From the NCBI GenBank assembly GCA_002914805.1, contig JXTB01000779.1, positions 66,707 to 130,706 of the forward strand: a DNA stretch of 64,000 bases, written 5' to 3'. The notes below the pieces were generated by a model. The model was given only the letters and a program-made list of their open reading frames with translations. It made no database searches and was not told the origin of the DNA. The stretch comes from Parasponia andersonii. Taxonomy: Eukaryota > Streptophyta > Magnoliopsida > Rosales > Cannabaceae. The translations under genes and the position numbers were made by a program. This document shows positions 11,021 to 25,500 of the stretch, piece by piece (position 1 is the first letter of the stretch; every line of letters starts with the position of its first letter).

Positions 11021-12329
11021 TTATTATGATTGTTAATTTTGTTTGTCTCCTTTTTTTTTTCCCCTGTTACTTTCATCCATTTTTTGTCACCGGGTAGGGG
11101 TGGGGGTTGGGTTGGGGGGGTTCATTTCTTGCAGGCTTTGGTCCATAACTAGGTGAGGTAATCCTAAACCTACTATGAGATGAAGCTTGGATTTAATTTT
11201 ATTTTTATTTTTTTTTCCAATTAGTTGCCAAATTATATATATATATATATATATTCATTATCTTCTATGGTCTTGAGTGCTCTTGGTGTTTGTGGCTTTT
11301 ATTGCTAAGCTCAAAATTAGTCTTCTTTCTCTGCAAAATTATTCAAGTAATTCCTTTTAATATGATTGTTATTTACATTTAATGTTTCATAAGCTTGAGT
11401 ATGTAATTGTAAAGTGGATGGAGGTTCAGTACTCCTAAACAGTTTGATAGAATTCTAGAATCGCTTTTATTAGCTTAAAATGGCTTTTTAATGGAAACCA
11501 TTCATACTATATGACTACAAGTTAAGCACACACTATATATTGCGAGATTTTTTTTTTTGTTTTGTCTTTTCATTTTTTTGTTCTTAAGAGGACTCTTATC
11601 CCCATAGTTTACTTTATTTCTAGGAGATTATTTGTTATTTTGCTTTGATGTACCTGATCTACTAATAATGATTCTAAAGAATCTGAGATCATTTTTTTTT
11701 AAAAATTCTGGGTGTTAATGCGGTCTCTACAATACCGGAGAATGTAGTTTCTCATTTTAAGTGGAATTCAACTGATCTTGGAAATGATATACCCTTGGTG
11801 ATTTAGGCAGAGTATAAATGCTCGAGTGATTTAATTGGTCCAACCACTATGGATGAAGTACTTGTAATTCTTCTGCTACCTATTGGTTGAGTTTTTTTAT
11901 TATCTATTTATTTAGAATTTTTTTTTTCTAAAGTTCAGTAATTCAATATTTGATGAGATTTTGGTTTGTGATGCTTCTTGGGAATATGAATGCCTGCATC
12001 AAAATAGGTAACTATATGCATTATACTCACGGACATGGTTGTGGTTATTAGAGAGTAAAAAGATTTGCTTAATGTTTCAACCGAACAGCTGCCTATCATA
12101 ATCTGGTGCACTGGCTTTTGAAAATGGCAAATAAAGTAACTTGTAGATTTATTTTCTCTTTTGATATATCTTGTGGGTCAGTGGCTCTTATATCCAAAGG
12201 CCAAAGCTTTACCTTTTGTGTTTTTTGGTTTGCTAATTTGATCTACATTTTTTTTAATGTTTTATTTTTATTTTTTTTCTTTTTGTTCTCGAGTCATTGA
12301 CCTTGAGATTGATGGATGCATAATTTCCT

Positions 12330-12605
12330 ATGTGATCTACAATTTAGTGGTGGAGTTCATTACGTGAGTTATTTTGAGAAAAAGTACCATTACCTTCTCT
12401 CTTTCTTCATTACTCCTTTGTTTTATGATTCGTATTTGCTCGTGTGGGAATAAGGGAGATCCCAAATATTAGAGATCAAATGGCAGAGAGGAGATGATTA
12501 ATTTCCATCATTCTAAGTCCAATTTTACCTTTTCTTTTGTTTTTTTTTTTCCCTTGCAATGTATACTATCTGATCTTCTCTATTCCTTTCTGCCTTGTTT
12601 TAAAA
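12330..12605 (+). repeat. Diverged segmental repeat, copy 2
   Basis: Second copy of the block at 10779-11020, in the same orientation. The two are collinear over about 250 bases, so this is a duplication rather than chance A/T similarity. Confidence 0.6.
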
Positions 12606-15492
12606 TATGACCTCGTAAGAGCCTATATCAAATAGATTTTCTATTTCCTCTAATGAATGGATTTGTTTACATGTTTAACTTAAGTTTGAGTTGTAATTAC
12701 TGTACAGTTTAACTATGACTTTTGTTCTCGACACTGTCACTTTCCCCGAGAAATTTTTTCGGACTTTTTTAACACCTAAATAAAATAAACAGGTGATTTG
12801 TTATATATTGGTATCTAGGAGCGTGCATATTTGTCTATAATGTTTTCAATTTAGGAAAGATGGAATTCAAGAGTAAGAACTTCCTTAAAGAAAAAAATTG
12901 TGTGTTGACTTAATAGAAAATGTGGCTAGGAATGCCATAGTGCTCTTCATTATGTAATTGTTTCTCAGAAAGGCCCTTCTGAAGTAATACCTTCAAGAGT
13001 GCCGCTTGCAAATGAGATGAACATTTGTGGGCCTGCTACTTTTGAGATATTGCTAAGTTCTACTGTGTTATTACCATAACACTTAATGCCTATACTGTGG
13101 TTGTAGCTTGATTTATATGTATCTTCAAAATCTGCAAAGTTGTTGTGAAATGCACTTATATAGAAGATCGAAGCACCCAACTCTAGCAACTTCAAGAGCT
13201 GGAACTCCATTGATCTCCTTTTTGCATGCTTTTATGAGATCTAAACGATTGTTGTTCAAGTATATGCTCATGTATTTGTTTCTGTTTTATTCTCCTTTTT
13301 CTTATACCAAAGGTGGATCTAATCTTTTGTAATATCATTTACAAATAGTGAAATCTTGCTAGAATGAACAAAGCAGAGGAATTGATGAATAATTGTGAGC
13401 TATGATACGAGTTTTGCCTCTAAATATCTGGTTTGTGGTTTGTGTTTAATGTAAATAGAGGTTTCGTGTTCCTTCATATACTAGAAGAGAATCAATTTTT
13501 AGGATTACTGATAAAAAAAAATGGACAAGACATCTTAGAATTATGTTAAAAGGACTTTTGTGGATGGCTTGCAGCATGACTAGCTATCGAATATTTAATT
13601 CATAATTCTGTATAATCCGTAGGAACATATGCCAAACTTTTGTTGGAACAAAAACTAATTCAGGCTTTCACATCCAAATAAAGGTTTAGAAGGTTTAGGA
13701 TTCTGCTTCAATTCTCGTCACTTCGTATATGTTGACATTTTAACTTTAGAAGGAATTTGATGTAGGAGAAACATTGAGCGCATGCCTTGGGCACGTTCTC
13801 AAACTAGTATATATATAGGTTTGTATAAAACTTCTTTTAGTTATTAAGCACCCTTACTTGGTCTTTCGTGGCGTTGTGCCAGTAAGAACGGACAGGGATA
13901 TGTTGTTTTGTTGTTTATACCGACGGAAATGTTGAGATAAAATATCATAATATATGAATTTATAATAGATTTTTTATTCAGAAAATAACGACGGTTTAAT
14001 AGGTAGATTGATTATTATTTAATATTTGTAACAAATTAAGCCACATATACAGCCCCCTAGAAGAAATGGAGTGTATAAATTTGTGGTTCTGATCACTACC
14101 CATTAGTTAGGCAAGTTGGTAAGTCAAAGCATATCGCTTGATGTTTTAATCTTCAAGAGACAGACGGCACAACCTAATATCGCTTGATTTTCTAATATTG
14201 AGGCCTTCTATTTTCTCCTCTTCTTTTATTTTTTTTTTTTAGGAATTTAGGCCTTGTATTTTCGACAATAAAATATGCATACTCGAAAACAATATTATCC
14301 CAAGATTTGCAACGGAACAAAGAAAACATCTATTTAGAAGCTCCTATACTGTTCATGGAGCTTTCGTCATTCACTCCAAATAAAGAAGAAGCCAAATCAT
14401 GCCCATTGTCTTCAATGGAATTTTTTCACCCATTCTAACACATCTGCTTATTTTCTTTCTTTTGGTATCGTGGTTAATTACGATCACCATACATAATTTA
14501 GCTATATTTGTTTCATAAATTTGTTTTGAAAGTGAAAGATAAGGAAGAAGATGGGAGTTTGACAGGTGTTTTGAGAGTGGAAGATAAAATGGAAGACAAC
14601 ATTATGGACTTGAATTCTCCAATAGAATCTATTATTGCAAAGGCTTCTACTTTCTTTGTTAATAACAGATTTTTTTCCCATAAAAAAAGAAAAATAAATA
14701 TAAGCAAATGACAAATACGTATATACATATACAAACAACTACTCTGAATACAAGAGTTGTAAACGGGGAACTAAACAGAGGAAGAACAGGAGTGAGAATC
14801 CGACTCTGATAAAACCACAAGGATTTGTCACCCTTACTACTATTCATCTTGCCAATTAAATTGGTAAGACAGCACACTACTACGTAACAAAATTGTGCGT
14901 GTACATGTGTGTGAGAGCGCACGACAGAGAGAGAGTAGAAACAAAATTGTGCACGTGCGCGTGCGTGTGTGTGATAGAGATGTTAGCCCATTCAGAAAGA
15001 TACATGATTGTACCCTCTTTCCCAGACAAATAATAAACGCCTTCGAAAATTAGCAGCAGGAACAAAAGGAGTTTTGAAGGTTCTGTAAAACTACCCTGTA
15101 CATGTACTATCCTCTATGCTTCCAGTTTTGGCTGGAGTTCAACACAGAGCACCAAAATAAAGCTCCCCAGAAGAACCCATCTATCTTCCAGTCTCAAACT
15201 CCCCATCAGCTGTTTCCATCATCATAATACACATTTACGCATCTCACTATAAATTCATTAAAACGACAATTACAGTTTTCTTGTTTGGTTTTCCTTCTTA
15301 AGCAAAGAAAATATCTAAAGAAAAGATAAAAGGCCAAAGCATTGAAATAACTCCAAAAATAGGAGCATACCTATTGCACTCCAATGCTGCCACGTTCCAC
15401 TTTTGGCAGATTCACATTGTGAAAGCCTCTGAAGGAGTGCCACCCTTTGCACTGCGTTGACACCATTCAAATTACAAGCAGTTTCCGTCACG

Positions 15493-18400
15493 TTAACCCC
15501 TCACTGACTCAGAGTTCAACTGACCACCACTACTCCCATGTGTGTTGAATCCAGTGATGGGCATGGATCGCTGTGCAAAATCTGATAGAAGTTTCCGTTG
15601 ATGCTCATCCGTGTGAGGAAGACTGGCCCGTAGAAGCTCCACCGGCATTTCACGGTGTATTGCTTTTGCTGCCTCTGGACTAATAACCTCTGTGTTTGGC
15701 TGAGTCTGCGAATATATTGATTGCACTATAGTTTCATATTTACTCAGGCAATACTTGGTAAGAAGACCAAAAAACTCATCAAAGGAAGCCTGCCAGAGCG
15801 CACGATTGGGCATACTACAGTTTCCAGCGGCATGTGGATCAGTCAGAAGTGCAGTTGCCCTTTCCAGAACAGACTTCAAAATGACCGTGGCCCCATCCCC
15901 AGCAGGGCTTCCAAGAGGGCGGAGTGGTGGCTGCTCTGTGGAGCAAACTACTGCAACAAGACAAGCACTTAGTGCACGAAGATCCATGCCAGTCACGCAT
16001 GCAGAAACTGTCTTGGAAAGATTAGTAGTTGTGTCAGCTGCTCCTTGATCAGATGGAAGGCCACCAAACAAAAACCTCAAATGGCGGAATATAGCCATAC
16101 AAACAATCCGGGCAAGCTCACTACCAGGGAAAAGTAGTTGAAGAAACCTAGAAAGGAGTTTTCGACCCTTTGGAAGAGAGACTAAACGTAGGAACACAAG
16201 GTCATCCTTTGGAGCTAACCCCACAGCGTGGCTGTTTTTACCAAGTGGGTCAACAAGCTGAATTGAAGCTGCCAGCCCATCTAGCAGGACTTGCCGCCTA
16301 CGCCTGAGTTGTACACCTCCATCTTGTGACTGACCAAACTGTAGGAGCCGATCAATATCATCAATGTCAAGAAGAAGACAAAGTCCATCTTCAACAGTTA
16401 TTCTAGCGGCAAGCATTGGTTCCTGTTCCAAAGGCCTCTCAGAAGCCTGCTCAGAACTGCCATCACCGGAACCAGTAGATGGAGGATCAACTTCAAGAAG
16501 GGAATGAGGCCTGCGTATGGAAGAGAGAGGCATTCTCCCAAGAGCATCAGCAGAAAAAAGAGAATGCTGATCGGAGCTGTTACGTGCTCGAGAAGGGAGC
16601 TCCCTCAGGTGAGATGGGCAGAAAGGATGTTTTGACCTTGACCCAGAGGCCCTTTTAGCAAGACTTGCCTGGTGGTAGTAATCATCTATATATGGGTCAT
16701 TGCTATGTGTGGCAGCATGTTGCATCTTAAGAATACTTTCAATCTCCTCGGATGTCATGTATTTTGATCTGAATTGCAACCTCCCACTGTCACTTTTCTG
16801 ACTACCAATATCAGACCCCTGGTGCGAAAAACGCAAATTTTTGTTGCCTCTGTGTTTGGGTCTTTGCTCTCTTATGTCGGGCAATCCAAGCATTGCTCTA
16901 TGAGAGGGAGATGGATGAGTATTATAAAGTTGGGACTGCAGTGCTGCAAAATGGGCCAAGGACGGTTGAACCGAATGATGCACTCTCTGCTGCTGCAGCT
17001 GCTGTGGTGACAGCAAATGTGGGGACAAGAGCCCATTTTGATGAGAAAGCTGTTGTTGCAATATATTGTTTAGAAGACTGGAATCATCCCCGTGCAATAT
17101 TCCAGCATGGCTGACCCAATGATTTTGAGGCCTGCTATTCAAAGAAAGGCCAGGACTGGCAAACTGAGACATGTTTCCTCCATAATGCAGCCCATGAGGC
17201 AAACCAACCAAATGAATGCTAGGGTTAGCTAGGTGAGATAGGTTTGGTGCAGAGAAGGGCAATTGGGATGCACTAGGAAGAGACGAATGATTTGGGTGGT
17301 GGGGTGAAGCTTGTTGAGACCTGCTTCCAGGGGGAGGGAAAGATGTATAAGCTGATTTGGGTACCATAATTGGTTCACTAAGGTGATGCTGCAAGGGTTG
17401 TTGGGGGTATGAGGATGTTCTGTACAAAGGTTTTGATTCTCCAAAACGATGAGAAGATTGTGGCTGCGATGACCATCTCTTCCCTTCCTGTGCACTTTCA
17501 GTATCAAATATCATCTGCTGCTGATCCAACCAGTTACTAAAGTCTCCATCTTGCACCCAATCAGCAGCAGATGAACCTAAGGTAAAGCAAAAATTAAATA
17601 AGACTTGAAGGGCATAAAACAAAATATAAACAGCAAAGTATGCAATCAATTCTCCTATCCAAGACAGTGCAACGAACACCAATAGAATTGCTTCAGTGCT
17701 TAGCTAAATCTAATTTGTCGAATGTTAAAAGGAGTAAATAGAAGAGGAGCACTACATGCAGTCAATGATGCTTAGACTCTAAAACATCAAAAAAAAAAAA
17801 ATCACAAGGAAACAAATTAAGACAATGTTTCGTTTAATACAGAGCCAGAAAATAGGAGGCACCATCCTCATTGGCAGGCCAAAACACATTGTTTGTCCCA
17901 GTCAGAGGCAACATAATTTAGCAGCTAATTGGGATTCAAATTAAATCAGCAAACTTTCATTCAACCCACCAAAAAGAAGAAAAACATAATAATAAAAGTT
18001 GACTCCAAGCACATTAGTTTCACATTAACAACTACCAAATTATATGTTTACCTTCACACAGCCAATTTTAAGTTTTGAAACACAGAAAACACAATAAATG
18101 CACACTACACAACAGCATTACATATTGCTAAGAAAATGTAAATTACCAAATAGAATTTACTAATATAATGATCAAAAGTCACAAATCAGTACAAGGATCA
18201 AGTATCCATCGTATCCATCTAGGAACACATTAAAAGTCAAACACCTCATCAATCAACAAAGGATCAACCAAAAAAGGGGAAAAAATGCTCTCGCAAGTTT
18301 ATAGTAGGAAAAATAAACGGGACAACCACCAACAATGAGAGAGATCAAACAAACTACTTACTTTCGCGTGAAAAAGATCCAGAACCTCTATCACCAATAA

Positions 18401-20446
18401 CTCCTGGGTGTCTTGGTCCCGTTACAACTTTGTTCAACTGCATGACATAGAAAAGTCGCAATTTTAAAACGTTGAAAATTCCAATAAATTTGTATTGGAC
18501 ACTTGAAATTAGGAAAATTTAATTTAAATAATAGGAATTGACTTTTAGGACTCTAAAGTAACACTGTTATAATGTTAAATTCATCGATGGCCTAATTTCC
18601 ATAAAAATCAACAAAGCTGACCTTTGCGAAAGTACTTGCCAAATCATCCATATCAGATAAGGATCCCAAACCAGCACTCTGAGAACAGTAAATAAACAAT
18701 GAGAACAAGCTGATAAACAGCACTATTACTATAAATGGAGATCAAAAAAGTAAATAATAATCTCATATCACTGAATAGAGAGCAACATCATAGTTCTCAA
18801 ATGAAACTAGTAACAACCATCAACTGGAAACATCAGTAAGAGTTCATTTCTCCTGTGCACATTCTGTAAAGGAGCAAGACCTCTTCAATATTTTACTAGG
18901 ATGAAAGTTATCAATAGGATGTAAAGCACCACTGGATCTAATATATCAACATTGGACCGGCAGTTGACACGATACAAACTACTGATAACTTGAGTAGAAA
19001 TTAGATTTCAGCCTATGTAAGTAGCTTTCCCACTATTTTAGAGCAACATGGTATTAGATCCCCAAACTAGTGAATCAAGTTGAATGCACAATCAATATAG
19101 TGGAGGAAATAATGGCATACTGTGAGAATGTTCATCCATAAGATATTCTCATTAACCTTTGAAATTCACTAAATTTCTCTTCTTTTTCTTTTCCTTTCTT
19201 TTTTTAAGTTAAACTGGAGAAACAAAATTAAGATGAATCCACCAACATACTCAGGCACTTCAAAGGAAAACTGCCAGGCAAGATGCATGCACGAATTCTT
19301 GATGATTGTAGCTTGTTGAAATAATTATAAAATTTGAGATTTGATGCCACGTAATTTCAGTACAAGAATAACTCAAAAACAGATCACATAATGCATGTAA
19401 GGACAACAAAAAGTAGTGCAAACTTATTATATATGGATAGTTGCAAATATGGCTTAATGATCCCTCATAAGAATAGCAATTATCTACCTCTTCTCTCTCG
19501 AACAAATGGTACTCGTTATCAGCAGATCCGAAAGGCGTGTTGTCATCCTTTTCTTCCTCCAAGCCTCCCAGCTCAACTTCGTCAACAACATTTTGACCAA
19601 AAAATTCATATCGTGACGCATCAAAGAGTGCATTATCTGTGTGACAATAAGAAAACGCTTCAGCTTCAATAACCAACACCTCAACATTCTACACTTTGAA
19701 ACTACAAAAAGGTCACGAAATTGCAATCAAATCATGAACACAATAGATAGTATACATTACACAACCTTGAGGGGGGGGTAAAAAAAATCTTCCTAACTAT
19801 TCATCTAGACTGGCAGGGCAATTCCCAGACACCATTCCCAATCACATTCCAATTCAAGAATCTTCCACTACTTACGTAATTGCGCTTTACAAACCAGTCG
19901 ATGTGAGAATTAGGGATACTCAACCCAAATAAAAAAGACTTCAGATCAGCTATATCAACCGAATTGATCTATTATTTTCTAAAACCAAAATGTTTAGAAC
20001 GCTACAACTGTTCAAATAATACACAACCAAATCGGTAGTACCCTCAAGACAAAGTGTCTCACACAAATCCATTACTCCAAAAACTACATAACCGAAAATA
20101 AATTAACAATTAGCATATCAAGTTAAGAGAATTGCCCAGAAATCAACAACCAAAGAAACCCCCAATATTGGTGAGTGAGAGAATTCAAAAAAAAAAAAAA
20201 GAAAAAGATGAATCAAATTAACAAAAGAAATGAAAGAAATTCACAATTTTCTTCTCTACCCTCTTCCCCAAAATCCAAAACGCACTCCTTCAACTAAACA
20301 AAAAAATTCAGAACCGAAGAAGGAGAAAGCCAAAGATAGAGATCTCGAAGGTGAAAGAGAGTGATAGAGAGAGAGAGAGAGAGAGAGAGCTTACTGGATG
20401 AATTGTCAAAGGAGTCTCTAAAATCTATGCCATCAGATCTCTCCAT
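15493..20446 (-). CDS. PAT1: PAT1-type mRNA decapping/decay factor
   Basis: Plant PAT1 proteins bridge deadenylated mRNA, the LSM1-7 ring and the decapping machinery in P-bodies; Arabidopsis PAT1 is also an immune MAP-kinase substrate. Exons in transcript order: 20446-20395, 19636-19488, 18678-18622, 18437-18362, 17576-15493. The total is 2418 bases, 805 residues plus stop, all with GT/AG borders. The conserved N-terminal [10 protein letters not shown] is at residues 22-31, followed by an acidic stretch ([13 protein letters not shown]). The middle is long, disordered and rich in Ser, Pro, His and Gln ([10 protein letters not shown]). The helical C-terminal PAT1 domain starts near residue 500 ([20 protein letters not shown]) and includes [20 protein letters not shown]. 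The length fits the family (about 790-810). Most of the protein is encoded by the large last exon. Confidence 0.94.
20341..20390. repeat. GA/CT microsatellite at first PAT1 intron donor
   Basis: The plus strand carries (GA)n up to base 20389, so on the transcribed strand intron 1 begins GTAAGCTCTCTCTC. It directly abuts the splice donor. Confidence 0.8.
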
Positions 20447-20788
20447 ATTTACAAACCTTAAGTCTCCAAAACCCTAGAATCCTCAGCTCAGACAAAACAG
20501 ATAAAAAGAAAAAGAAAAAGAAAAGAAAACGATAACTAGAAACAAAACACCCCCCCCAAAGACTTAACTCGTCTCCCCCATAGGCATATCCCAATGAAAA
20601 CACCAATCCAAATCCTAAAGCGGCTTCCACTTCCCCTTAGGGCTTTCCGGCAACCTCGAGAAAGAGAGAAAAGAAAGCTCAGAGGTAGTCGAGTACGGAA
20701 GTGAATGGCAGAAAAGGTAAATTGGAGGGGCTTAAAGGGTCCGTTTGGGGAAATCAGAAGGATGACTAACCTCTCTTCTCTTCTCCAG

Positions 20789-20790
<2 letters not shown>

Positions 20791-20829
<39 letters not shown>
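20791..20829. repeat. GA/CT microsatellite upstream of PAT1
   Basis: Two GA runs broken by GAAGAGAG, about 350 bases upstream of the PAT1 ATG, so in its promoter or leader. CT-rich tracts near the start site are common in plant promoters. Confidence 0.7.
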
Positions 20830-22465
20830 AGGCTGCCTGCCTGCCTGGCTGGGTGGGCTGTATAATGCAAATGTTTAATGATTTATTGGCATTGGGGTTA
20901 GGTCATTTACAATTGCACTACACACATATTGAACAACAACAAAGACTTTTGCATTTCGGGCACGTGCTCCCTCCCGCTTCGAGGAGAGAGAAAGAGAGTT
21001 TTTTTTTTTTTTTAATTAATATTTTGTTAATTTTTTTTCATTTTTTAATTTGGAGGCTGTAATTATATGTGAGGGAAGGAACCGTGACGTGGCGGAAAAT
21101 CATACGTCCATTTCCAACTGTATTATAAAAGTATTTATGAGGAGTTGGATATTCCTAGGCGCAGAACGGATCCGGTTCTTGTCTGAATCCAATCAGATGC
21201 GGACACGTCTCTGAGTTGAGAAAATGAAATCACCATTTCTTTCAGCTTCAAGATGGACAACACCAAAACGTCACCGCGTCCAGTCGACTGATTTTCGGAT
21301 TAAATTTAGCTAAATAAATAAATGGGAGAAAAAACAAAATGTATATATATATATATATATATGTAAAGACATTGCTTGTAAACTCGAAATATAAAATAAT
21401 ATCGAACATATTACTTGTAATTTGGTTCACAATCAAAATCAAAGCTCACGCTTATGCCCAAGTCTTCATAATAATAATTAAATCAATATAGAAATGCAAT
21501 TAAAACATAAATAAAAATATCTTTGGCTAATGGTCCTCGAGTGAAAAATAAGTAATCTGTGTTGATTAATTCCGTAAACGAGGCTGAATTCCAGCTAGAT
21601 ACAGCTTAACTTAGTCTTACAAGATTTAATTTTTCAAAATTGTGAAGAAAAAAAAAGACCTCCAATGGCTAATTCGTGCAAAAAAAATTTCTTATATCCA
21701 ATATTTACGCTGAACTTCTTAGAATTGGTTGAGAATAAATAACAGGGGACTTGTTAAATTTGTCCTATGTGAAAAAGATTCTTTTTTACATAGGAGAAAA
21801 AAAAGAAAAAGAAATTGCTGGTTTCGATTTTAAAAAGTACGCAGAATCTTTTTCTTTTTTAAACAAAAAAAAGACACTAGTCGAATCTTTCCAATGGCAA
21901 AAAGTTTGTGAAAATAGTTCAATCAAATTTTATTTGCCGTACAGTTCATTTTTAGCAAAATTAATTCAAGCAATATTTTGTTGGAATCCAACTTATACTA
22001 TGTGCAACTTTATCAATGGGGTCCCCGAGGCCCAAAATTTACATGATAAAATGCATTGGAATTTGGCTCGATTTGATGAAAGGTCTGAATTCAATGATGC
22101 CCAACATTTCAAAAAGATCAATCTACATATATAGAAACAGGTCTCCATCATAGCGAAATCAATAAAGAATATTATATATATATATATATATANAATAAAA
22201 CTCCAAAAGGTCGTTTCTTTTTCTATCTTTTTTTTTTTTTTTCCCCCTCTTCCATTTTCTGAAAGCCCAAAAAAAAGCCTTTCAATCTGCCAAGGGGGTC
22301 AACAAATAATTAAAACATTGTTAATTCACATAATCCAACTGTGAAAGAATAACCATATTTGTATCTCAACACGAACACCATTGGTTATATTTCAATGGGA
22401 TTATTATCACAAATAAAACCTCAATAAGGAAATTGATTTAAGCCAGGTGACGATTGGCAATAACT
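20830..22465. other. Intergenic, no gene seen
   Basis: A+T-rich, with (TA)n at about 21341-21362 and 22172-22191, the latter ending at an unresolved base. A 127-codon frame at 21751-22134 starts only at TTG, has A/T-driven composition and no recognisable domain, so it is not called a gene. Confidence 0.6.
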
Positions 22466-22511
22466 TATTCATAAGCAAGTTATTCATGAGCATGTTATTC
22501 ACGAGCATGTT
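22466..22511 (-). repeat. 15-bp tandem repeat across a stop codon
   Basis: Three units of roughly TTATTCAYRAGCAWG follow each other on the plus strand. On the coding (minus) strand each unit is five codons ending in GAA TAA, so the true stop of the methyltransferase gene is followed by two more in-frame TAA codons at 15-base spacing. Confidence 0.75.
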
Positions 22512-25500
22512 CTCCAGCCGCCGGAGATTTCTTTCTGGCTGTCCAAAATGCAGCGAAGTACCGATTCTGCAAAGAAGATAAAAACTTCAAAAGAGATTCA
22601 TGTAGTTCAATTGCTTTTGATTACCCAATTCCTATTCCTAGAATCACATGCGCACTGGCACACAAAAATAAGTTGTATATAAACCAACTTGCACATTTAG
22701 ACTTAAATCAGCCTTTGTCTGCATCCATTTTAGTAAGAGTAAAATCGCAAAGATAACATTCCGAGTTCCGAAAAGCTTTGGCCTAAACTTGACTACTTTC
22801 GAGCTCATTTAAACAATTATTATTTCCCCTCATCTGACTGTTTCATATACTATTAACGCCAGATCATATCATACTGTAAATGCACATTTAAAACTAGCAT
22901 GGTGTTCAACGTTTGAATTTTTACTGCGATGAATGGAGAATAAAGGAAGAAGAAAATCGAAGCTTACTTGCATCATTGATCTATAATTTGTAGTGTAGGT
23001 TGTCTCTATAGTCTTTTCCTTCTGTAAAAAGAAACAAGTCGAATTTACATACTCAATAGTCGAGGAAAACTACTCAGACGAACAGAATGTATAAGGACAA
23101 ACTTTACCTCAAACTGGAATCCATAATGCAAAGCAACCCTCTTCACATCTTCCAAACTCAATTCAATGGACATTTCCTAACAATAAGAGGAACTTAGACA
23201 AAATTCTAGTTTAGTAAAGTGTGGAACAGGATGCACTTAGCAAAAGAGAAGCTTACATCTTCTTGACCATACATATCTGCAAAGTGATATAGTAGGGGAC
23301 CTAAATTTATCCAAACCTGCCATCCACTCAAGTTAAATAGGCTATAAGTTACGTGGAAAAATGAAGAAAATGAAAATGTCATTCAAGCGACCAAGAACTT
23401 ACTCCACCGTCTTTCAGGATTTTTGATATGATTTCAATGTATTCAACAATGTTGTGCGCAGTATCAATAAAGAAACAAGTCACAACCACATCCCAAACAC
23501 CTGCAAGGCCCATAGTTACTCTCCATGATCAAAGGAAACATGGTAGGATTCAGTATAACTGCACTAGTGGATAGGTATACTTGTTTCATCAAACTAGCAA
23601 AATTTCAAGGTAACTATCACCAGTAGAAAAGCAAAAAATACAAGTTTAATTGTCTACTTACCCATGGTCTACTAGGGGACAAAACCATAAAATAATTAAC
23701 ATAAAAGCAGGAATGCTTAAAACTTGTATTTGATGAATCACTGCGCGAACTTCATTTTATTTTCCGGATTCCATACTACACATCGCCAACCAATCACTCG
23801 GTGGATATATATGATGAAAGAAGAAAAAATCTTCATCCTTTGCGTAATTGGTCACCAAGAATGCTCCAAGGTTTTGATTATGCAAATCGGTAGTTGCTAG
23901 TCATGTTACTTTGAAAGTTAGGACTTAATCGATCCAACTTACCACTAGACACGATAAACCTAAGCCTATGAATGGAAACATGACTTAATTTATTATGCCA
24001 GAGCATAAAGGAAGACGCAGACGAACTGACTATCACATCCACTTCATTTGGCTTGGTTTCAGTACTTATAGAAACTATATTATGATCTCAACAATTTGAA
24101 ACAGCCATGTTTTAGCAACTGTCAGGTGATGCATTCTAACATGATGGTACATCCAAATTAATTTCCCCATTTAGACAAACAAGTGACTAAAAAAAATTCT
24201 TAAAAGCAATAAACCAGCAAGAATATACCATTAGCAGGTGGCAAATATTTAGTCTTAAAAGTCTGATTTATTCCTCGCATTAATACTATGTATAGACATA
24301 AAAGCATGCACAGATAATATAACACATACCAGCTTGGCTGGGATCACTGTAAACTTCAACAAAGTCACCACCACACATAGAAAATCCTTCAGTAATCTCT
24401 GCACTGCTTCCAAAGTAAGGATGTGGATCATATGTTCAAATAGAAATACTTCTTTTCAATAAGAAGAATGAAAGAACAAAATGATGAAACAATGCAGTCC
24501 AAATATAAAAGAAAGTGTTACTACTATGTAACAAGAAGACTGTTTCACAAAGAAATTAGCTTTGTAATACAAGCATTAACTTTCTGGAAGAACCTTCTTT
24601 AGCAAATTTAACAATCATGTTAAAAAATTGGTTTCTATCATTTAGGTAAGACGAAGATCTAGTTATTTGCGTTTCACAAGAAGTTCATTATGGGTCCAGT
24701 GCAACGGTTCAAGGAAACAAAAAAACCGAGTTTTTAAATATATTTTCTGTGCAACAAAAAAACATGCTGATGATATTGAAGAATATGTAAGAGGAGTCAA
24801 GTGACCAGTAGTCACTCTTTCAAACACCTCTGGAGTCAACTTTCAAAGATGTAACAAACCCAGATTCAGGATGATTATTTTTAACTTACATGGAATTTTT
24901 TTCTCTAAACGAAGTAATCAGAAACTAACTGGATGCATCAATAGGCAACTCTAGATTTTTATATTTCACTAGATTTTTTAAAAACGAAAGAAAAATGAGT
25001 CCACTATTAGAAGGCAGACATCATATATTAAATAACCGTACAACAGTAAGAATACCTAGCTGGATGGATATCTGGTAATGAAACAGGGCGAAGTTGGTCA
25101 CTGTCTGAAAATGAATTACAATTGCTGTGGATCCAGGGATAAATTTTCCACTCCCCAGCAGCTTCAGTACTAATTACACCAAGCAAAACCTTTTAGTCAA
25201 TGATATAGAAGCACATAAAAGATACCTCATCGTCTGAAAAATCATTTAGCTCTGAGTGTCAAGAGATTCTTACTGATTAAGAATAAAACTTGAGCATATC
25301 ATCATGTAGTATGAAAATTCATTTCCCTGGCTTATGAAACCTGTTTAATCATTCGAGAAACAGTAGGCACTGAATAGGATTATACAGGACGGTAGAACCT
25401 ATGGCAAGTTGATGTCTTATGCATACCTAAACGCGAGATCTCTAAAGCTAGCCGTCCAAGTCCAGCACCAGGAACTAAACAGGCAGGAGGGCTGTCAAAA

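Larger units (their letters stand above)
10307..15492. other. Long intergenic region, no confident gene
   Basis: A+T-rich with many T-runs. It contains a diverged duplicated block (listed separately), a (TA)n run at about 11236-11256 and TG/GA-rich tracts at about 14887-14975. A minus-strand frame at 13210-12965 is more even in composition but matches no family I recognise. 15100-15492 is presumably the 3' UTR of the PAT1 gene. Confidence 0.55.

Noticed and set aside
12965..13210. An 81-codon minus-strand frame with fairly balanced composition
   Set aside because: No domain, no splice partners and no family match that I can recognise; kept only as a remark in the intergenic entry.
21751..22134. 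A 127-codon plus-strand open frame
   Set aside because: It begins only at TTG, has A/T-driven composition (runs of Lys and Phe) and no recognisable motif.
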